Source of the DNA: Pseudomonadota bacterium
GTDB lineage: Bacteria > Pseudomonadota > Gammaproteobacteria > Burkholderiales > SG8-39
Length of the DNA stretch: 39,822 nucleotides
Assembly (NCBI GenBank): GCA_026399375.1
Contig: JAPLRD010000005.1
Span: forward strand, 25,679 to 65,500
Direction of reading: 5' to 3'
The translations under genes and the position numbers were made by a program. The notes below the pieces were generated by a model that was given only the letters and a program-made list of their open reading frames with translations, was not told the origin of the DNA and did no database searches. Shown here in pieces: positions 29,070 through 38,038 of the stretch (within the stretch, counting starts at the first letter, position 1; the number at the start of each line of letters is the position of its first letter).

Positions 29070-29900
29070 TCAGAGCGATAATTCGATGTTGTCTATCAGG
29101 CGCGTCTTGCCGAGATAGGCGGCGGCGAGCACCACCAGTTCGATGTCCCCGATCGACGGGGTCTGCAGGTCCGCGCGGCGGCGCACCGCGATGTACTGCG
29201 GCACCCAGCCGTTTTGCGCCAGCAGCGCCATGGCTTCGAGCTCGATGCGCTGGAAATTGCGCTCACCCTTGGCGATTCTTTCGCGCGCCTCCTTCAGCAA
29301 GGCGTACAGCCGCGGCGCTTCCGCGCGTTCGGCCGCGGCGAGATAGCCGTTGCGCGAGGACAGCGCCAGGCCGTCGGCGGCGCGCACCGTTTCGGCCGGG
29401 ATGATTTCGACCGGCAGCGCGAGCTGGCGCACCATGTCGCGCAGCACGAGGTACTGCTGGTAGTCCTTCTTGCCGAAGATCGCGGCGTGCGGCATGACCA
29501 TGTTGAAGAGTTTCAGCACCACCGTGGCGACGCCGCGGAAATGCCCGGGGCGGAATGAGCCGTCGAGAATGTGCTGCAGGTCGGAGGGTTCGATGGCGAA
29601 GGTCTGCGGCTCGGGATAGATCTCCTGTTCGTCCGGCGCGAACACAACGTCCACGCCCGCGCCACGCAGCTTGTCGCAGTCGGACTGGAAGGTGCGCGGA
29701 TAGCGTTCGAAATCCTCTTTCGGCCCGAACTGCAGCCGGTTGACGAAAATGCTCACCACGGTGCACGCCGCCTTGGGTTTGGCGATGCGTATCAGGTCGA
29801 TATGTCCCTCGTGCAGGTTGCCCATGGTGGGCACGAACACGTTGTTGGGCTCGCGTTGCAGGCGCTCGCGCAGCGCGGTGACTGAGGTGACGATGTCCAT
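29070..29900 (-). CDS. panC: Pantothenate synthetase
   Basis: 276 residues. ATP-dependent condensation of pantoate and beta-alanine to pantothenate, the last step of vitamin B5 synthesis. Motifs: TMGNLHEGHIDLI (HxGH nucleotidyl-transferase signature), FGPKEDFERYPR, FGKKDYQQYLVLRDMV, and GLALSSRNGYL. It starts 12 bp after the deoxynucleoside kinase gene on the minus strand; the usual neighbour panB is missing. Confidence 0.97.
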   Translation of the reverse strand: MDIVTSVTALRERLQREPNNVFVPTMGNLHEGHIDLIRIAKPKAACTVVSIFVNRLQFGPKEDFERYPRTFQSDCDKLRGAGVDVVFAPDEQEIYPEPQTFAIEPSDLQHILDGSFRPGHFRGVATVVLKLFNMVMPHAAIFGKKDYQQYLVLRDMVRQLALPVEIIPAETVRAADGLALSSRNGYLAAAERAEAPRLYALLKEARERIAKGERNFQRIELEAMALLAQNGWVPQYIAVRRRADLQTPSIGDIELVVLAAAYLGKTRLIDNIELSL

Positions 29901-29912
29901 GGTTGGTTGCTC

Positions 29913-30548
29913 TTATTCGCCCAGGTTGAAGAATTCGCGCTGCCCGCGCATGCCCTTGATGCGTTCGAGCAGCAAGCCGAAATCGGCGGGCCGGTCGACG
30001 AAATTGAGCCGCTCCGAGTTCACAATCAGCACAGGCGTGCCGGTGTAGTGGTAGAAGAAGCGGTTGTAGCTGTCCGCCACCAGCGCGAGATACGCTTCCG
30101 AGATCGGCCGCTCGAACTCGGCGCCGCGGCGCCTGACGCGCTCGATCAGCGTCTCCGTTTGCGCCTGCAGGTAAATCACGAGGTCGGGTCGCGGCGCCTG
30201 CGGCGAGAGCGTGTCGTAAATTTGCCGGTACAGATGCATTTCGTCGTTATTGAGCGTGAGGCGCGCGAACAGCGGATCCTTGTCCAGCAGGAAATCGGCG
30301 ACCGTAACCTGCCTGAACAAGTCGATCTGGGCGAGGTTGCGCAGCTGGTTGAAGCGCTGGAACAGGAAAAACAGCTGCGTCGGCAGCGCGTGGCGCTCCA
30401 TGTCCTGGTAGAAGCGCGCGAGGAACGGATTCTGCTCCGGGTGTTCGAGCAGCAGCTCGGATTTCATGTGCTCGGCCAGGCGCCGCGCAAGGCTGGTCTT
30501 GCCCACGCCTATCGGCCCTTCGACGACGATGTAGCGGTACTTGTCCAA
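29913..30548 (-). CDS. Deoxynucleoside kinase family protein
   Basis: 211 residues. P-loop EGPIGVGKTSL (10-20) and the D-R-[TYH]-like segments of the deoxyadenosine/deoxyguanosine kinase family; the thymidine-kinase-like LID arginines are in LIERVRRRGAEFERPIS. It phosphorylates purine deoxynucleosides for salvage. It is often found between folK and panBC in betaproteobacteria, as here (folK is 84 bp upstream). The substrate is inferred from family. Confidence 0.9.
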   Translation of the reverse strand: MDKYRYIVVEGPIGVGKTSLARRLAEHMKSELLLEHPEQNPFLARFYQDMERHALPTQLFFLFQRFNQLRNLAQIDLFRQVTVADFLLDKDPLFARLTLNNDEMHLYRQIYDTLSPQAPRPDLVIYLQAQTETLIERVRRRGAEFERPISEAYLALVADSYNRFFYHYTGTPVLIVNSERLNFVDRPADFGLLLERIKGMRGQREFFNLGE

Positions 30549-30632
30549 ACTATGTGCGGAAGATGAAATACACGGCGCCCATGATACACACCGAAGGCAG
30601 CAGAAAGTCGGGCTTCGGCGGTCTAGGCATGT

Positions 30633-31124
30633 TCAGGGCGCGCCGATTCGGCCGAGCGCCTGCCCCGCGCAGCGCGCCAGCCACTCGCTGGCGGGCCCTT
30701 TGCCGGGAATGACGCAGGCGGGGGCCAGTTCCAGCAGCGGCGCCAGAACGAAGGCGCGCTCGTGCATGCGCGGGTGCGGCACCACCAGGCCGGGGGCGTC
30801 GATGGTGTCGGCGTCGTAGAGCAGCAAGTCCAGATCCAGGGTGCGCGGCGCATTGCGGAACGAGCGCTCGCGGCCGTGGTCTTTCTCGATCGAGAGCAGG
30901 GCGGCGAGCAGTGACGGCGGCGAGAGCCCGGTCGCCACTTCCGCCACGGCGTTGACGTAATCAGGCTGCCCGGTGGCGTCGATGGGTGCGCTGCGGTAGA
31001 GCGAAGACGCTGCAGTCAACTCGATCAAGGGCAATCCGGCGAGCGCCGCAATGCCATGGCGCACCGTGCTCTCGGAATCCCCAAGATTACTGCCCAGGCC
31101 GATGAATGCGATGTGCATCAGCAT
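30633..31124 (-). CDS. folK: 2-amino-4-hydroxy-6-hydroxymethyldihydropteridine pyrophosphokinase
   Basis: 163 residues. Transfers pyrophosphate from ATP to the pterin in folate synthesis. Motifs: IAFIGLGSNLGDSE at the N-terminus, LLAALLSIEKDHGRER, and the signature RTLDLDLLLYDADTIDAPGLVVPHPRMHERAFVL, of which the LDLDLLLY aspartates bind Mg2+. Two starts are possible, 31124 and 31118 (MLMHIAF); no strong ribosome-binding site separates them. It begins 22 bp after the pcnB stop. Confidence 0.96.
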   Translation of the reverse strand: MLMHIAFIGLGSNLGDSESTVRHGIAALAGLPLIELTAASSLYRSAPIDATGQPDYVNAVAEVATGLSPPSLLAALLSIEKDHGRERSFRNAPRTLDLDLLLYDADTIDAPGLVVPHPRMHERAFVLAPLLELAPACVIPGKGPASEWLARCAGQALGRIGAP

Positions 31125-31146
31125 CGCTCAATTGCCGCCGCTTCTT

Positions 31147-32487
31147 CTAGTTGTCCGGGTCATGCTGGGTTGGCGTCGGCTCCGGTGCGTCGGAGGTCAT
31201 CGCTTTGCGCCGGCGCCGGGGACGCTTTTTCGCGGCGCTTTCCGGAATCAGCATGGCGTTGCGCTCTTCTGTTTCCGCGTCCTGAAAACGGGTCCACCAG
31301 TTGGCCAGTTCCGCCGGCACTTCGCCGCTCTCGGAGCGCAGCAGCATGAAGTCGTAGCCGGCGCGAAAGCGCGGGTGCGTGAGCAGCACCAGGGCGCGCT
31401 TGCCCGAGCGCTGCTCCAGGCGCGGCTGCAGCGCCCAGATCTCCTTCATGGTCGTGGTCAGGCGCCGCGGAATCGACAGTTTGTCAGTCTGCGCGTCCAG
31501 CACCTGATCCATGGCCAGGAACAAGGCGGGGATGCTGCGCATGTCCTTGCCTTCGTTCGCTTTCCACGCGGCCAGCACTTCGTGCCACAGCAGGGCGGCA
31601 AAAAGGAAAGCCGGCGACACCGATTTTCCGGTCTGGATGCGGCTGTCGGTCTGCTCCAGTGCGAGCCGAAGAAAGCGCTCGCCCACGGGTTGCTCCACGA
31701 TCACGTCGAGCAGGGGCAGCAGTCCGTGGTGCAGGCCCTCCTTGCGCAGTTGCGCCAGGCAGGCGGCCGAGTGGCCCGACAGCAGCAGTTTCAGCATTTC
31801 CTCGAACAGGCGCGCCGAAGGCACGTTTTCAAGCAGGTCCGCCAGTTCGCGGATCGGCGCCCGGGTCTTCTGGTCTATGGTGAATCCGAGTTTGGCGGCG
31901 AAACGGACCGCGCGCAGCATGCGCACCGGATCCTCGCGAAAACGCAGGCCGGGGTCGCCGATGATGCGCATGGTCTTCTTGCGCACGTCGGCGAAACCGC
32001 CGTGATAGTCGAGCACGGTCTCGTCGTGGGGGTCGTAATACAGGGCGTTGGCGGTAAAATCGCGCCGCGCCGCATCCTGCACGCGCGTGCCGTAGACGTT
32101 GTCGCGCAAAAGTCGACCGGTGGCATCGGCTTCCCCGCCTTCGCCGGCGCGGAAGGTGGACACTTCCACCGTCTCCTGGCCGAACAGCACGTGCACCAGC
32201 TTGAACCGCCGGCCGATCAGGTGCGAGCGCCGGAACAGCCGGTGAATCTCCTCCGGATGGGCGTCCGTCGCGACGTCATAGTCTTTCGGCGGGACTCCGA
32301 GGAGCAGGTCGCGCACGGCGCCGCCGACGATATAGGCGGAGTAATCGTGCGCGCGCAGGATTTCGCACACCTTGAGCGCGCCGTGGCTGATGGAACTGCG
32401 CGCGATGCCGTGCTTGTCGCGCCCGTATGTCTTGGGCTTCAGATCGGCGCCCATGTTGAACATGCGGCGGATGAATTTTTTGATCAA
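31147..32487 (-). CDS. pcnB: Poly(A) polymerase I
   Basis: 446 residues. Adds 3' poly(A) tails that promote RNA decay. Nucleotidyl-transferase signature GGAVRDLLLG and KDYDVATDAHPEEI (catalytic Asp pair), then FTANALYYD and the RNA-binding arm RMLRAVRFAAKLGF. The C-terminal tail is lysine/arginine-rich (SAAKKRPRRRRKAM), typical of proteobacterial PcnB and separating it from CCA-adding enzyme. It heads the pcnB-folK-kinase-panC string. Confidence 0.95.
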   Translation of the reverse strand: MIKKFIRRMFNMGADLKPKTYGRDKHGIARSSISHGALKVCEILRAHDYSAYIVGGAVRDLLLGVPPKDYDVATDAHPEEIHRLFRRSHLIGRRFKLVHVLFGQETVEVSTFRAGEGGEADATGRLLRDNVYGTRVQDAARRDFTANALYYDPHDETVLDYHGGFADVRKKTMRIIGDPGLRFREDPVRMLRAVRFAAKLGFTIDQKTRAPIRELADLLENVPSARLFEEMLKLLLSGHSAACLAQLRKEGLHHGLLPLLDVIVEQPVGERFLRLALEQTDSRIQTGKSVSPAFLFAALLWHEVLAAWKANEGKDMRSIPALFLAMDQVLDAQTDKLSIPRRLTTTMKEIWALQPRLEQRSGKRALVLLTHPRFRAGYDFMLLRSESGEVPAELANWWTRFQDAETEERNAMLIPESAAKKRPRRRRKAMTSDAPEPTPTQHDPDN

Positions 32488-32633
32488 AGTGCGGGAATGA
32501 ACAGTTTAGTGTGCCGCCGGCCGGCGAAATCGGGTTTGCAGGGTAAAAATGCCCTTGGAACGTTGCTTCCGGCCTCGCCGGGCCCCGAGGGAGCTGCGGG
32601 CCGCATCATACCGCAAATCCGCACGGCCAAAGT

Positions 32634-33296
32634 CTAGTCAAGCGCAATGACCTCCCAGCCGCGCGCGAGTGCAGTCTGCCTGAGCGAAGGATCGGGCCGG
32701 ACGGCGATCGGGTGCGTGACGCGCTCCAGCAAAGGCAGGTCGTTGTGGGAATCGCTGTAAAACCGGCTCTTCGGGAAATCCTTCCAGCTTCTCCCCTGCG
32801 CCGAAAGCCACTGTTCGACCCGGGTGATTTTCCCTTCGCGAAAGCAGGGGAGGCCGGTCACCTTGCCGGTAAATTTGCCCTGGATTTCCTCGGGTTCCGT
32901 GGCGACCAGGTGCTTCACGCCGAACTCTCGCGCGATCGGCGCGGTGACGAAGGAGTTGGTGGCGGTGACGATGGCGCACAAATGCCCGTCGCGCAGGCTT
33001 TCGGAAACCAGCCTGCGCGATGCCTCCTTGATCATGGGCCGGATTTTCTCCGCCATGAAACCGGCGTGCCATGCGTCCAGCTGCGTGCGCGGATACTGCG
33101 CCAGCGGCGCGAGCTGGAAGTCGAGAAAGGCGTAGATGTCCAGCGTTCCGGCCTTGTACTGGTCGAAAAAATCCTGGTTGCGCTGCTCGTAGCTGGCGCG
33201 CTCGAGCACGCCCTGCTCGATCAGGAATTGCGCCCATTCGTAGTCGCTGTCGCCGTCCAGCAGGGTGTTGTCGAGGTCGAATAGAACCAGTTCCAA
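32634..33296 (-). CDS. HAD-superfamily phosphatase (HAD-IB, SerB/histidinol-phosphatase-like)
   Basis: 220 residues. Motif I DLDNT (Asp7, Asp9), motif II IVTATNSF, a Lys in the cap/core (GKFTGKVTG), and motif IV FYSDSHNDLPLLE. The HAD-IB topology, close to the phosphoserine phosphatase-like group often found beside hda in betaproteobacteria, suggests a small-molecule phosphate monoester; the substrate is unknown. It starts 16 bp after hda and probably shares its transcript. Confidence 0.9.
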   Translation of the reverse strand: MELVLFDLDNTLLDGDSDYEWAQFLIEQGVLERASYEQRNQDFFDQYKAGTLDIYAFLDFQLAPLAQYPRTQLDAWHAGFMAEKIRPMIKEASRRLVSESLRDGHLCAIVTATNSFVTAPIAREFGVKHLVATEPEEIQGKFTGKVTGLPCFREGKITRVEQWLSAQGRSWKDFPKSRFYSDSHNDLPLLERVTHPIAVRPDPSLRQTALARGWEVIALD

Positions 33297-33312
33297 AGCG
33301 ATTCCCCTATGT

Positions 33313-33984
33313 TCAGGCAGATCTGTCTTTCAGCGATTCCAGGGCATCCCTGACCAGGGGCAGGGTAATCGGGCGTTTGAGCTGCAGCGAGTAGCGGTCG
33401 AGCGCGTCGAGGATTCCGATCAGGCTCGCCATGTCGCGCTGCGCACGCCGCAGCAGGTAGGCGATGACGTCCTCGCCCAGGTCGAGAGAGCGCGCGCGCG
33501 CCTGCCCGCGCAGCGCTTCGGTTTTTTCTTCATCGGACAGGGGATGCAGCTGGAACGCCAGGCCCCAGGCGAGCCGGCTGCGCAGGTCTTCGCGCAGCGC
33601 GAGCTGCGCCGGCGCGGCATCGCCGCTGGCGACCAGCGCCCCCCGCCCCGCGCGCATGCGGTTATAGAGGTCGAACAGGACGACCTGATCCCCCGCCGGA
33701 AGGTTCTGCACGTTGTCCACGGCGAGCATCCGGGTCGCTTCAGTGCCGCCCTCCAGCGCGCCGCAGGCATATACCGCGGCGGGGCCTGGCGCCGCATGCG
33801 CGAGCCCCTGCAGCAGATGCGTGCGTCCGCTGCCCGGTTCACCCCAGAGGTAGACAAAGCGTTCGGATCCTTCGCCACGCGCGATATCGCGCAGCGCTTT
33901 CAGGGCGGCGCCGTTGCGCCCGGGGACGTAGTTGTCCAGCGTGGGCGCGGGCGGCGGCGCCAGTTGCAGGAGCAGTTGCCGCAT
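33313..33984 (-). CDS. hda: DnaA regulatory inactivator Hda
   Basis: 223 residues from the ATG at 33984, consisting of a single AAA+ domain resembling DnaA domain III. Visible: N-terminal QLLLQL (clamp-binding-like), TLDNYVPGRN, Walker A GEPGSGRTHLLQ, Walker B-like RMLAVDNVQNL, and the sensor-2 region. With the beta clamp it stimulates hydrolysis of DnaA-ATP after replication starts. The start codon overlaps the stop of the upstream permease gene (TGATG). Longer in-frame extension to 35178 is antisense/shadow sequence and is rejected. Confidence 0.95.
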   Translation of the reverse strand: MRQLLLQLAPPPAPTLDNYVPGRNGAALKALRDIARGEGSERFVYLWGEPGSGRTHLLQGLAHAAPGPAAVYACGALEGGTEATRMLAVDNVQNLPAGDQVVLFDLYNRMRAGRGALVASGDAAPAQLALREDLRSRLAWGLAFQLHPLSDEEKTEALRGQARARSLDLGEDVIAYLLRRAQRDMASLIGILDALDRYSLQLKRPITLPLVRDALESLKDRSA

Positions 33985-35045
33985 CACTTGTAGAGATTGC
34001 TCTCGAGATACTCGCTGCCCAGATGGCGCAGGGCCACCAGCAGCGCCGCGCTCGCCGGCAGCGCCAGCAAGACGCCGAAGAAACCGAAGATCTGGCCGAA
34101 CGCGAGCAGGGCGAAAATTACCGCGAGCGGATGCAGTCCGATGCGCTGCCCTACGAGCATGGGCGTCACCAGCATCCCTTCCAGGGCCTGGCCGATGCCG
34201 AACACGATCCATACCGGGATCACGCCGCTCGCGTCTGGAAATTGCATCAATGCGACCAGCGTTGCGAGTACCAAACCGGTCAGCATGCCGACATAGGGCA
34301 CGAACACCAGCATGCCGGTAATGATGCCTATGGGAAGGGCGAACTCCAGGCCCACCAGCCACATTCCGACCACGTAGAGCACGCTCATCAGCAGCATCAC
34401 CGCGATCTGCCCGCGCAAGAACTCGGCCAGCACCTTGTCGATCTCTTTCGCGATGCCGGTCAATTTCGGGTGCCAGCGCCGCGGCAGCGTGCGATCGATC
34501 TTGCCCAGCATCAGATTCCAGTCGCACAGCAGGTAGAACAGCACCACCGGCACCAGCAGCAGATTGACGAGAAAGCCGACCAGGGCGAGGCCGCCGATCT
34601 TTAGTGACGTCAGCAGCTTGATGCCCAGGCCGTCCGCGCCTTGCAGATTTTCGCTTGCCAGTTTCTTCAGTCCTGCGAGGTCCAGCTGCAGTTCCGCCCC
34701 GAATCTGTCCCTGACCCATGGCACCAGGTTGTCGTTGAGCTGCATCAAGTAGCTCGGCAGTCGTTCCGACAGCAGGCGCACTTCCTTGACGAACAGGGGC
34801 AGCAGTATGAGCAGCAGCAGCACGAAAAACCCGAGCAGGAGCAGCATCACCAGCACCGTGCCCAGGGTGCGCGGCACACGATGCCGCTCGAGCCAGCCCA
34901 CCAGCGGGTTGGTCATATAGGCGAGAATGGCGGCGAACAGAAACGGCGCGAGTATCGGGCTCAGGAAATAGAGCAGCAGGGCCAGCGCAATGACGGGGGC
35001 AAACCACCACAGATTGTTGAGCTCGGCCGGGATTTTGGGGTTCAT
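33984..35045 (-). CDS. AI-2E family transporter (PerM-like permease)
   Basis: 353 residues from the ATG at 35045, with about eight helices: LWWFAPVIALALLLYFLSP, ILAPFLFAAILAYMTNPLVGWL, LGTVLVMLLLLGFFVLLLLI, and the conserved FVPYVGMLTGLVLATLVAL. Family members export AI-2 or act as sodium/proton antiporters; the role here is unknown. It overlaps hda by one base and is divergent from purM, the betaproteobacterial arrangement. The in-frame start at 35354 is rejected because the extra residues lie inside antisense purM. Confidence 0.93.
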   Translation of the reverse strand: MNPKIPAELNNLWWFAPVIALALLLYFLSPILAPFLFAAILAYMTNPLVGWLERHRVPRTLGTVLVMLLLLGFFVLLLLILLPLFVKEVRLLSERLPSYLMQLNDNLVPWVRDRFGAELQLDLAGLKKLASENLQGADGLGIKLLTSLKIGGLALVGFLVNLLLVPVVLFYLLCDWNLMLGKIDRTLPRRWHPKLTGIAKEIDKVLAEFLRGQIAVMLLMSVLYVVGMWLVGLEFALPIGIITGMLVFVPYVGMLTGLVLATLVALMQFPDASGVIPVWIVFGIGQALEGMLVTPMLVGQRIGLHPLAVIFALLAFGQIFGFFGVLLALPASAALLVALRHLGSEYLESNLYK

Positions 35046-35108
35046 TTCGAGTAAACTTGGTATTGCAAAGCACAAAACTGTAGCCGTAACTCGCCAAACA
35101 TACAAATC

Positions 35109-36152
35109 TTGAATATTCCTCCCAAAGAATCCCTGTCGTACCGCGCCGCCGGCGTCGACATCGAAGCCGGCGATGCACTGGTCGAGGCGATCAAGCCTTT
35201 CGCCAAACGCACCATGCGGCCCGAGGTGCTGGCCGGCATCGGCGGCTTCGGCGCGCTGGTCGAAATTTCCAAGAAGTACCGCGAGCCGGTGCTGGTCGCA
35301 GGCACCGACGGCGTCGGCACCAAGCTGAAACTGGCCTTCCATCTGAACCGCCATGACACGGTGGGCATAGACCTCGTCGCGATGAGCGTCAACGACGTGC
35401 TGGTGCAGGGGGCGGAGCCGCTGTTCTTCCTCGATTATTTCGCCTGCGGCAAGCTCGATGTCGCCAACGCCACCGACGTGATCAAGGGCATCGCGCGCGG
35501 TTGTGAGCTGGCCGGCTGTGCGCTGATCGGCGGCGAAACCGCGGAAATGCCCAGCATGTATCCCGCGGGCGAGTACGACCTCGCCGGTTTCGCCGTGGGC
35601 GTGGTGGAAAAAAGCGCCATCATCGACGGCACCTCGATCGCCGCCGGAGACGCGGTCCTGGGGCTGGCCTCAAGCGGCGCACACTCCAACGGCTATTCTC
35701 TGATCCGCGCCATCATCGAGCGCGCGCAGCCTGACCTGCAGGCTGATTTTCACGGCAGGCCGCTGGGAGACGTGCTGCTCGAGCCGACGCGCATTTACGT
35801 CAAGCCGCTGCTCGCGTTGATGCGGCAGATAAGGGTGAAAGGGCTGGCGCATATCACCGGCGGCGGTCTGGTCGAGAACATCCCGCGTGCACTGCCTGAC
35901 GGGGTCGGGGCGGTGCTGCAGAAATCCGCCTGGCCCATGCCGCCGCTGTTCGACTGGCTGCAGCAACACGGCGGTGTCGCCGATGCGGAAATGCACCGCG
36001 TGTTCAATTGCGGCATCAGCATGACCCTGATCGTGGCCGAGGCGGATGCCGCCACCGCCATGCGCTCGCTGGCCGAAGCCGGCGAGCATGTCTACCGTAT
36101 CGGTCACATTGAGCCGCGGGCACCAGGGCAGGCACAGACCGTAGTCGTATAG
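35109..36152 (+). CDS. purM: Phosphoribosylformylglycinamidine cyclo-ligase
   Basis: 347 residues, TTG start. ATP-dependent closure of the imidazole ring (FGAM to AIR) in purine synthesis. Signature blocks: [64 protein letters not shown] and [13 protein letters not shown]. Length is normal. The 63 bp before it are shared with the divergent permease promoter. No good SD is seen ahead of the TTG, so the leader may be short. Confidence 0.97.
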   Translation: MNIPPKESLSYRAAGVDIEAGDALVEAIKPFAKRTMRPEVLAGIGGFGALVEISKKYREPVLVAGTDGVGTKLKLAFHLNRHDTVGIDLVAMSVNDVLVQGAEPLFFLDYFACGKLDVANATDVIKGIARGCELAGCALIGGETAEMPSMYPAGEYDLAGFAVGVVEKSAIIDGTSIAAGDAVLGLASSGAHSNGYSLIRAIIERAQPDLQADFHGRPLGDVLLEPTRIYVKPLLALMRQIRVKGLAHITGGGLVENIPRALPDGVGAVLQKSAWPMPPLFDWLQQHGGVADAEMHRVFNCGISMTLIVAEADAATAMRSLAEAGEHVYRIGHIEPRAPGQAQTVVV

Positions 36153-36232
36153 GATTGGTTGGCGCCTACAGCGGCGGGTCGCCAGCGGCCGGAATCGGCA
36201 GTGAGCGTAATAATAATCTGCTCCGCCGCGGA

Positions 36233-37105
36233 CTAGCTGCCGCGTTTGGCCAGATAGATTCCGGCCAGCACCACGAACCCGCCCAGCATTTGCTCCGTCC
36301 CCAGGATTTCACCCAGCAGCGCCCAGGCGTAAATCGCCGCGAGCACAGGCTGCAGCAGCAGGCTGACCGACGAAAACGCCGCCGGCAGATGGGTGAAACC
36401 GTAGGCGATCAGGCTCTGGCCGGCGACGTGCGGGATGAGCGCGAGCCCGATCAGGACCAGCCAGCCGCCGGCCGACTGCGGCAGAAACACCGCCGCGGTG
36501 GCGAGGCTGTATGGAAGGAGGGCGATTGCGGCAAAACTGGTGCTGACGGCCATGATGGCTGCAGTGGATGCGCGCCCGGAGGCCGCCTTGATCGCCAGCA
36601 TGTACCCGGCGTAAAAGATCGCAGTCAGCACGCCCAGCGCATCGCCCAGCAGGGCGCGACCGCCGAGCGCGAAGTTCGGGCCGATGAGCAGGGCGGCGCC
36701 GCCCAGAGTGACCGCCAATGCGATCAGGAACAGTCGCGACACGTGCTGGCGGAACATCAGCCACGCTCCCAGCGTCACGAAGATGGGGGCGAAATTCGCC
36801 TCCAGCGTCGAATTCGCGACCGAAGTGTAAAGGATGGAAATGTGCCAGGCGGCGAGATCGCCGGCAAAGCACAGGCCGGCGGCGAGGAGCGGTCTCCAGG
36901 GCAGGCTGCGCGTTTGCGCGGGGCGCGGCGACATGCCGACCCAAAGCCATAAGGGCAGGCTCGCCAGCGCCACGCGCCAGAAGGCGCTCGCGCCGGGGGA
37001 GGTGTCCGAGAGGCGCACGAATATCGGCGCAAAGGCAATGGCCACGGCACCGAGGAGCAGGGCGGCAAATGCGAGCGATTTGCGCGACGGTGCGGCCTGA
37101 TTCAT
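36233..37105 (-). CDS. DMT-superfamily (EamA) transporter
   Basis: 290 residues with about ten predicted helices arranged as two EamA repeats. Segments: SLAFAALLLGAVAIAFAPIFVRLS, LEANFAPIFVTLGAWLMF, and GGWLVLIGLALIPHVAGQSLIAYG. It is a metabolite exporter of unknown substrate. The ATG at 37105 overlaps the trhO stop by 4 bp (ATGA), so it is coupled to trhO. The start upstream at 37222 is rejected: those residues are Arg-rich and non-membrane. Confidence 0.9.
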   Translation of the reverse strand: MNQAAPSRKSLAFAALLLGAVAIAFAPIFVRLSDTSPGASAFWRVALASLPLWLWVGMSPRPAQTRSLPWRPLLAAGLCFAGDLAAWHISILYTSVANSTLEANFAPIFVTLGAWLMFRQHVSRLFLIALAVTLGGAALLIGPNFALGGRALLGDALGVLTAIFYAGYMLAIKAASGRASTAAIMAVSTSFAAIALLPYSLATAAVFLPQSAGGWLVLIGLALIPHVAGQSLIAYGFTHLPAAFSSVSLLLQPVLAAIYAWALLGEILGTEQMLGGFVVLAGIYLAKRGS

Positions 37106-37854
37106 GTCGGAGGCTGCGGCCCGGTTCCGTCCACCGTGCTGCCCCTCGGGCGCAGGCTGGGGCCGAGCGCGCCGCGCTCGTCGAATACAAAACACTCGCC
37201 TCGGAAATGTTCGCCGCCGCACTGCTCGAAGTAGTTGAGTATGCCCCCGTCCAGTTGGTACACGTCGCGAAATCCCTGGCTTATCAGCCAGGGTGCCGCT
37301 TTCTCGCAGCGTATGCCGCCGGTGCAGAAGGTGACGATGGTTTTGCCGCGCGCCCGATCGGCCAGTGCCGGCGTCGCATGCGGAAAATCGGCGAACGATT
37401 TCAGCCCGAGCGAAAGTGTGTTCTTGAACGAGCCCGCTTCCACTTCGAACTGGTTGCGGGTGTCGAGCAGCAGCACGTCCCGGCCCTCGTCCAGCCAGCG
37501 CTTGAGCTCCCGCGGCGCCAGTCTCGGCGCGGGCGCTCGGGCCGGATCGATCTCGGGGCGCCGCATGGTCACGATTTCGCGCTTGATTTTCACCAGCAGA
37601 CGCTTGAAAGGCTGTGCGGCCGACCAGCTGCGCTTCACTTCCATCGAAGCGAAGCGCGCATCGCAGCGCAGTGCGGACTGAAACGCCTCTACACTCTCCG
37701 CGGCTCCGGCGAGAAACAGATTGATGCCTTCACCGGCGACGAGCACCGTGCCCTTGAGTCCGAGTTCCTGGCATCGCGCCTTGATGTCTTCGCGCAGCCG
37801 AGGTAAATGGTCCAGCGCAACGAATTGGTAGGCTGCGATATTGAGTATGTTCAA
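37102..37854 (-). CDS. trhO: tRNA uridine(34) hydroxylase TrhO (rhodanese-like)
   Basis: 250 residues. Oxygen-dependent hydroxylation of U34 toward 5-hydroxy- and 5-oxyacetyl-uridine in tRNA. N-terminal ferredoxin-like part (VLVAGEGINLFLAG), then a rhodanese domain with LLDTRNQFEVEAGSF and the catalytic loop VTFCTGGIRCEKAA (Cys in CTGGIRC). The C-terminal region ending GEHFRGECFVFDERG is typical of TrhO/UPF0176. It is coupled to the downstream EamA gene, with a 13-bp tandem repeat in its leader. Confidence 0.95.
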   Translation of the reverse strand: MNILNIAAYQFVALDHLPRLREDIKARCQELGLKGTVLVAGEGINLFLAGAAESVEAFQSALRCDARFASMEVKRSWSAAQPFKRLLVKIKREIVTMRRPEIDPARAPAPRLAPRELKRWLDEGRDVLLLDTRNQFEVEAGSFKNTLSLGLKSFADFPHATPALADRARGKTIVTFCTGGIRCEKAAPWLISQGFRDVYQLDGGILNYFEQCGGEHFRGECFVFDERGALGPSLRPRGSTVDGTGPQPPT

Positions 37855-37861
37855 GGGAAAT

Positions 37862-37887
37862 TCGTGTCCGAAGCTCGTGTCCGAAGC
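37862..37887. repeat. 13-bp tandem repeat in the trhO leader
   Basis: TCGTGTCCGAAGC occurs twice head to tail, identical, ending 8 bp from the trhO ATG. It occupies the place where the ribosome-binding site should be, so a copy-number change would alter the trhO leader. Confidence 0.8.
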
Positions 37888-37907
37888 AACCGGGAATGGG
37901 GCCCGTG

Positions 37908-37913
37908 ATTATA
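37908..37913 (-). promoter_or_regulatory. Candidate -10 element of trhO
   Basis: The minus strand reads TATAAT, a perfect -10 hexamer, about 54 bp before the trhO ATG. No convincing -35 is visible at 16-18 bp spacing. Confidence 0.5.
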
Positions 37914-38038
37914 CAAGCTCGCGCCGCCGGGGCTGCAGCGCGAGGGAGCGATCGCTCGCAGGCTCTTGATTTATTTCGAACGTCATTCGGGCTGATTTGC
38001 AGGTGGTAAAATTTCGGTGAACCATTCCCACCCTATCC

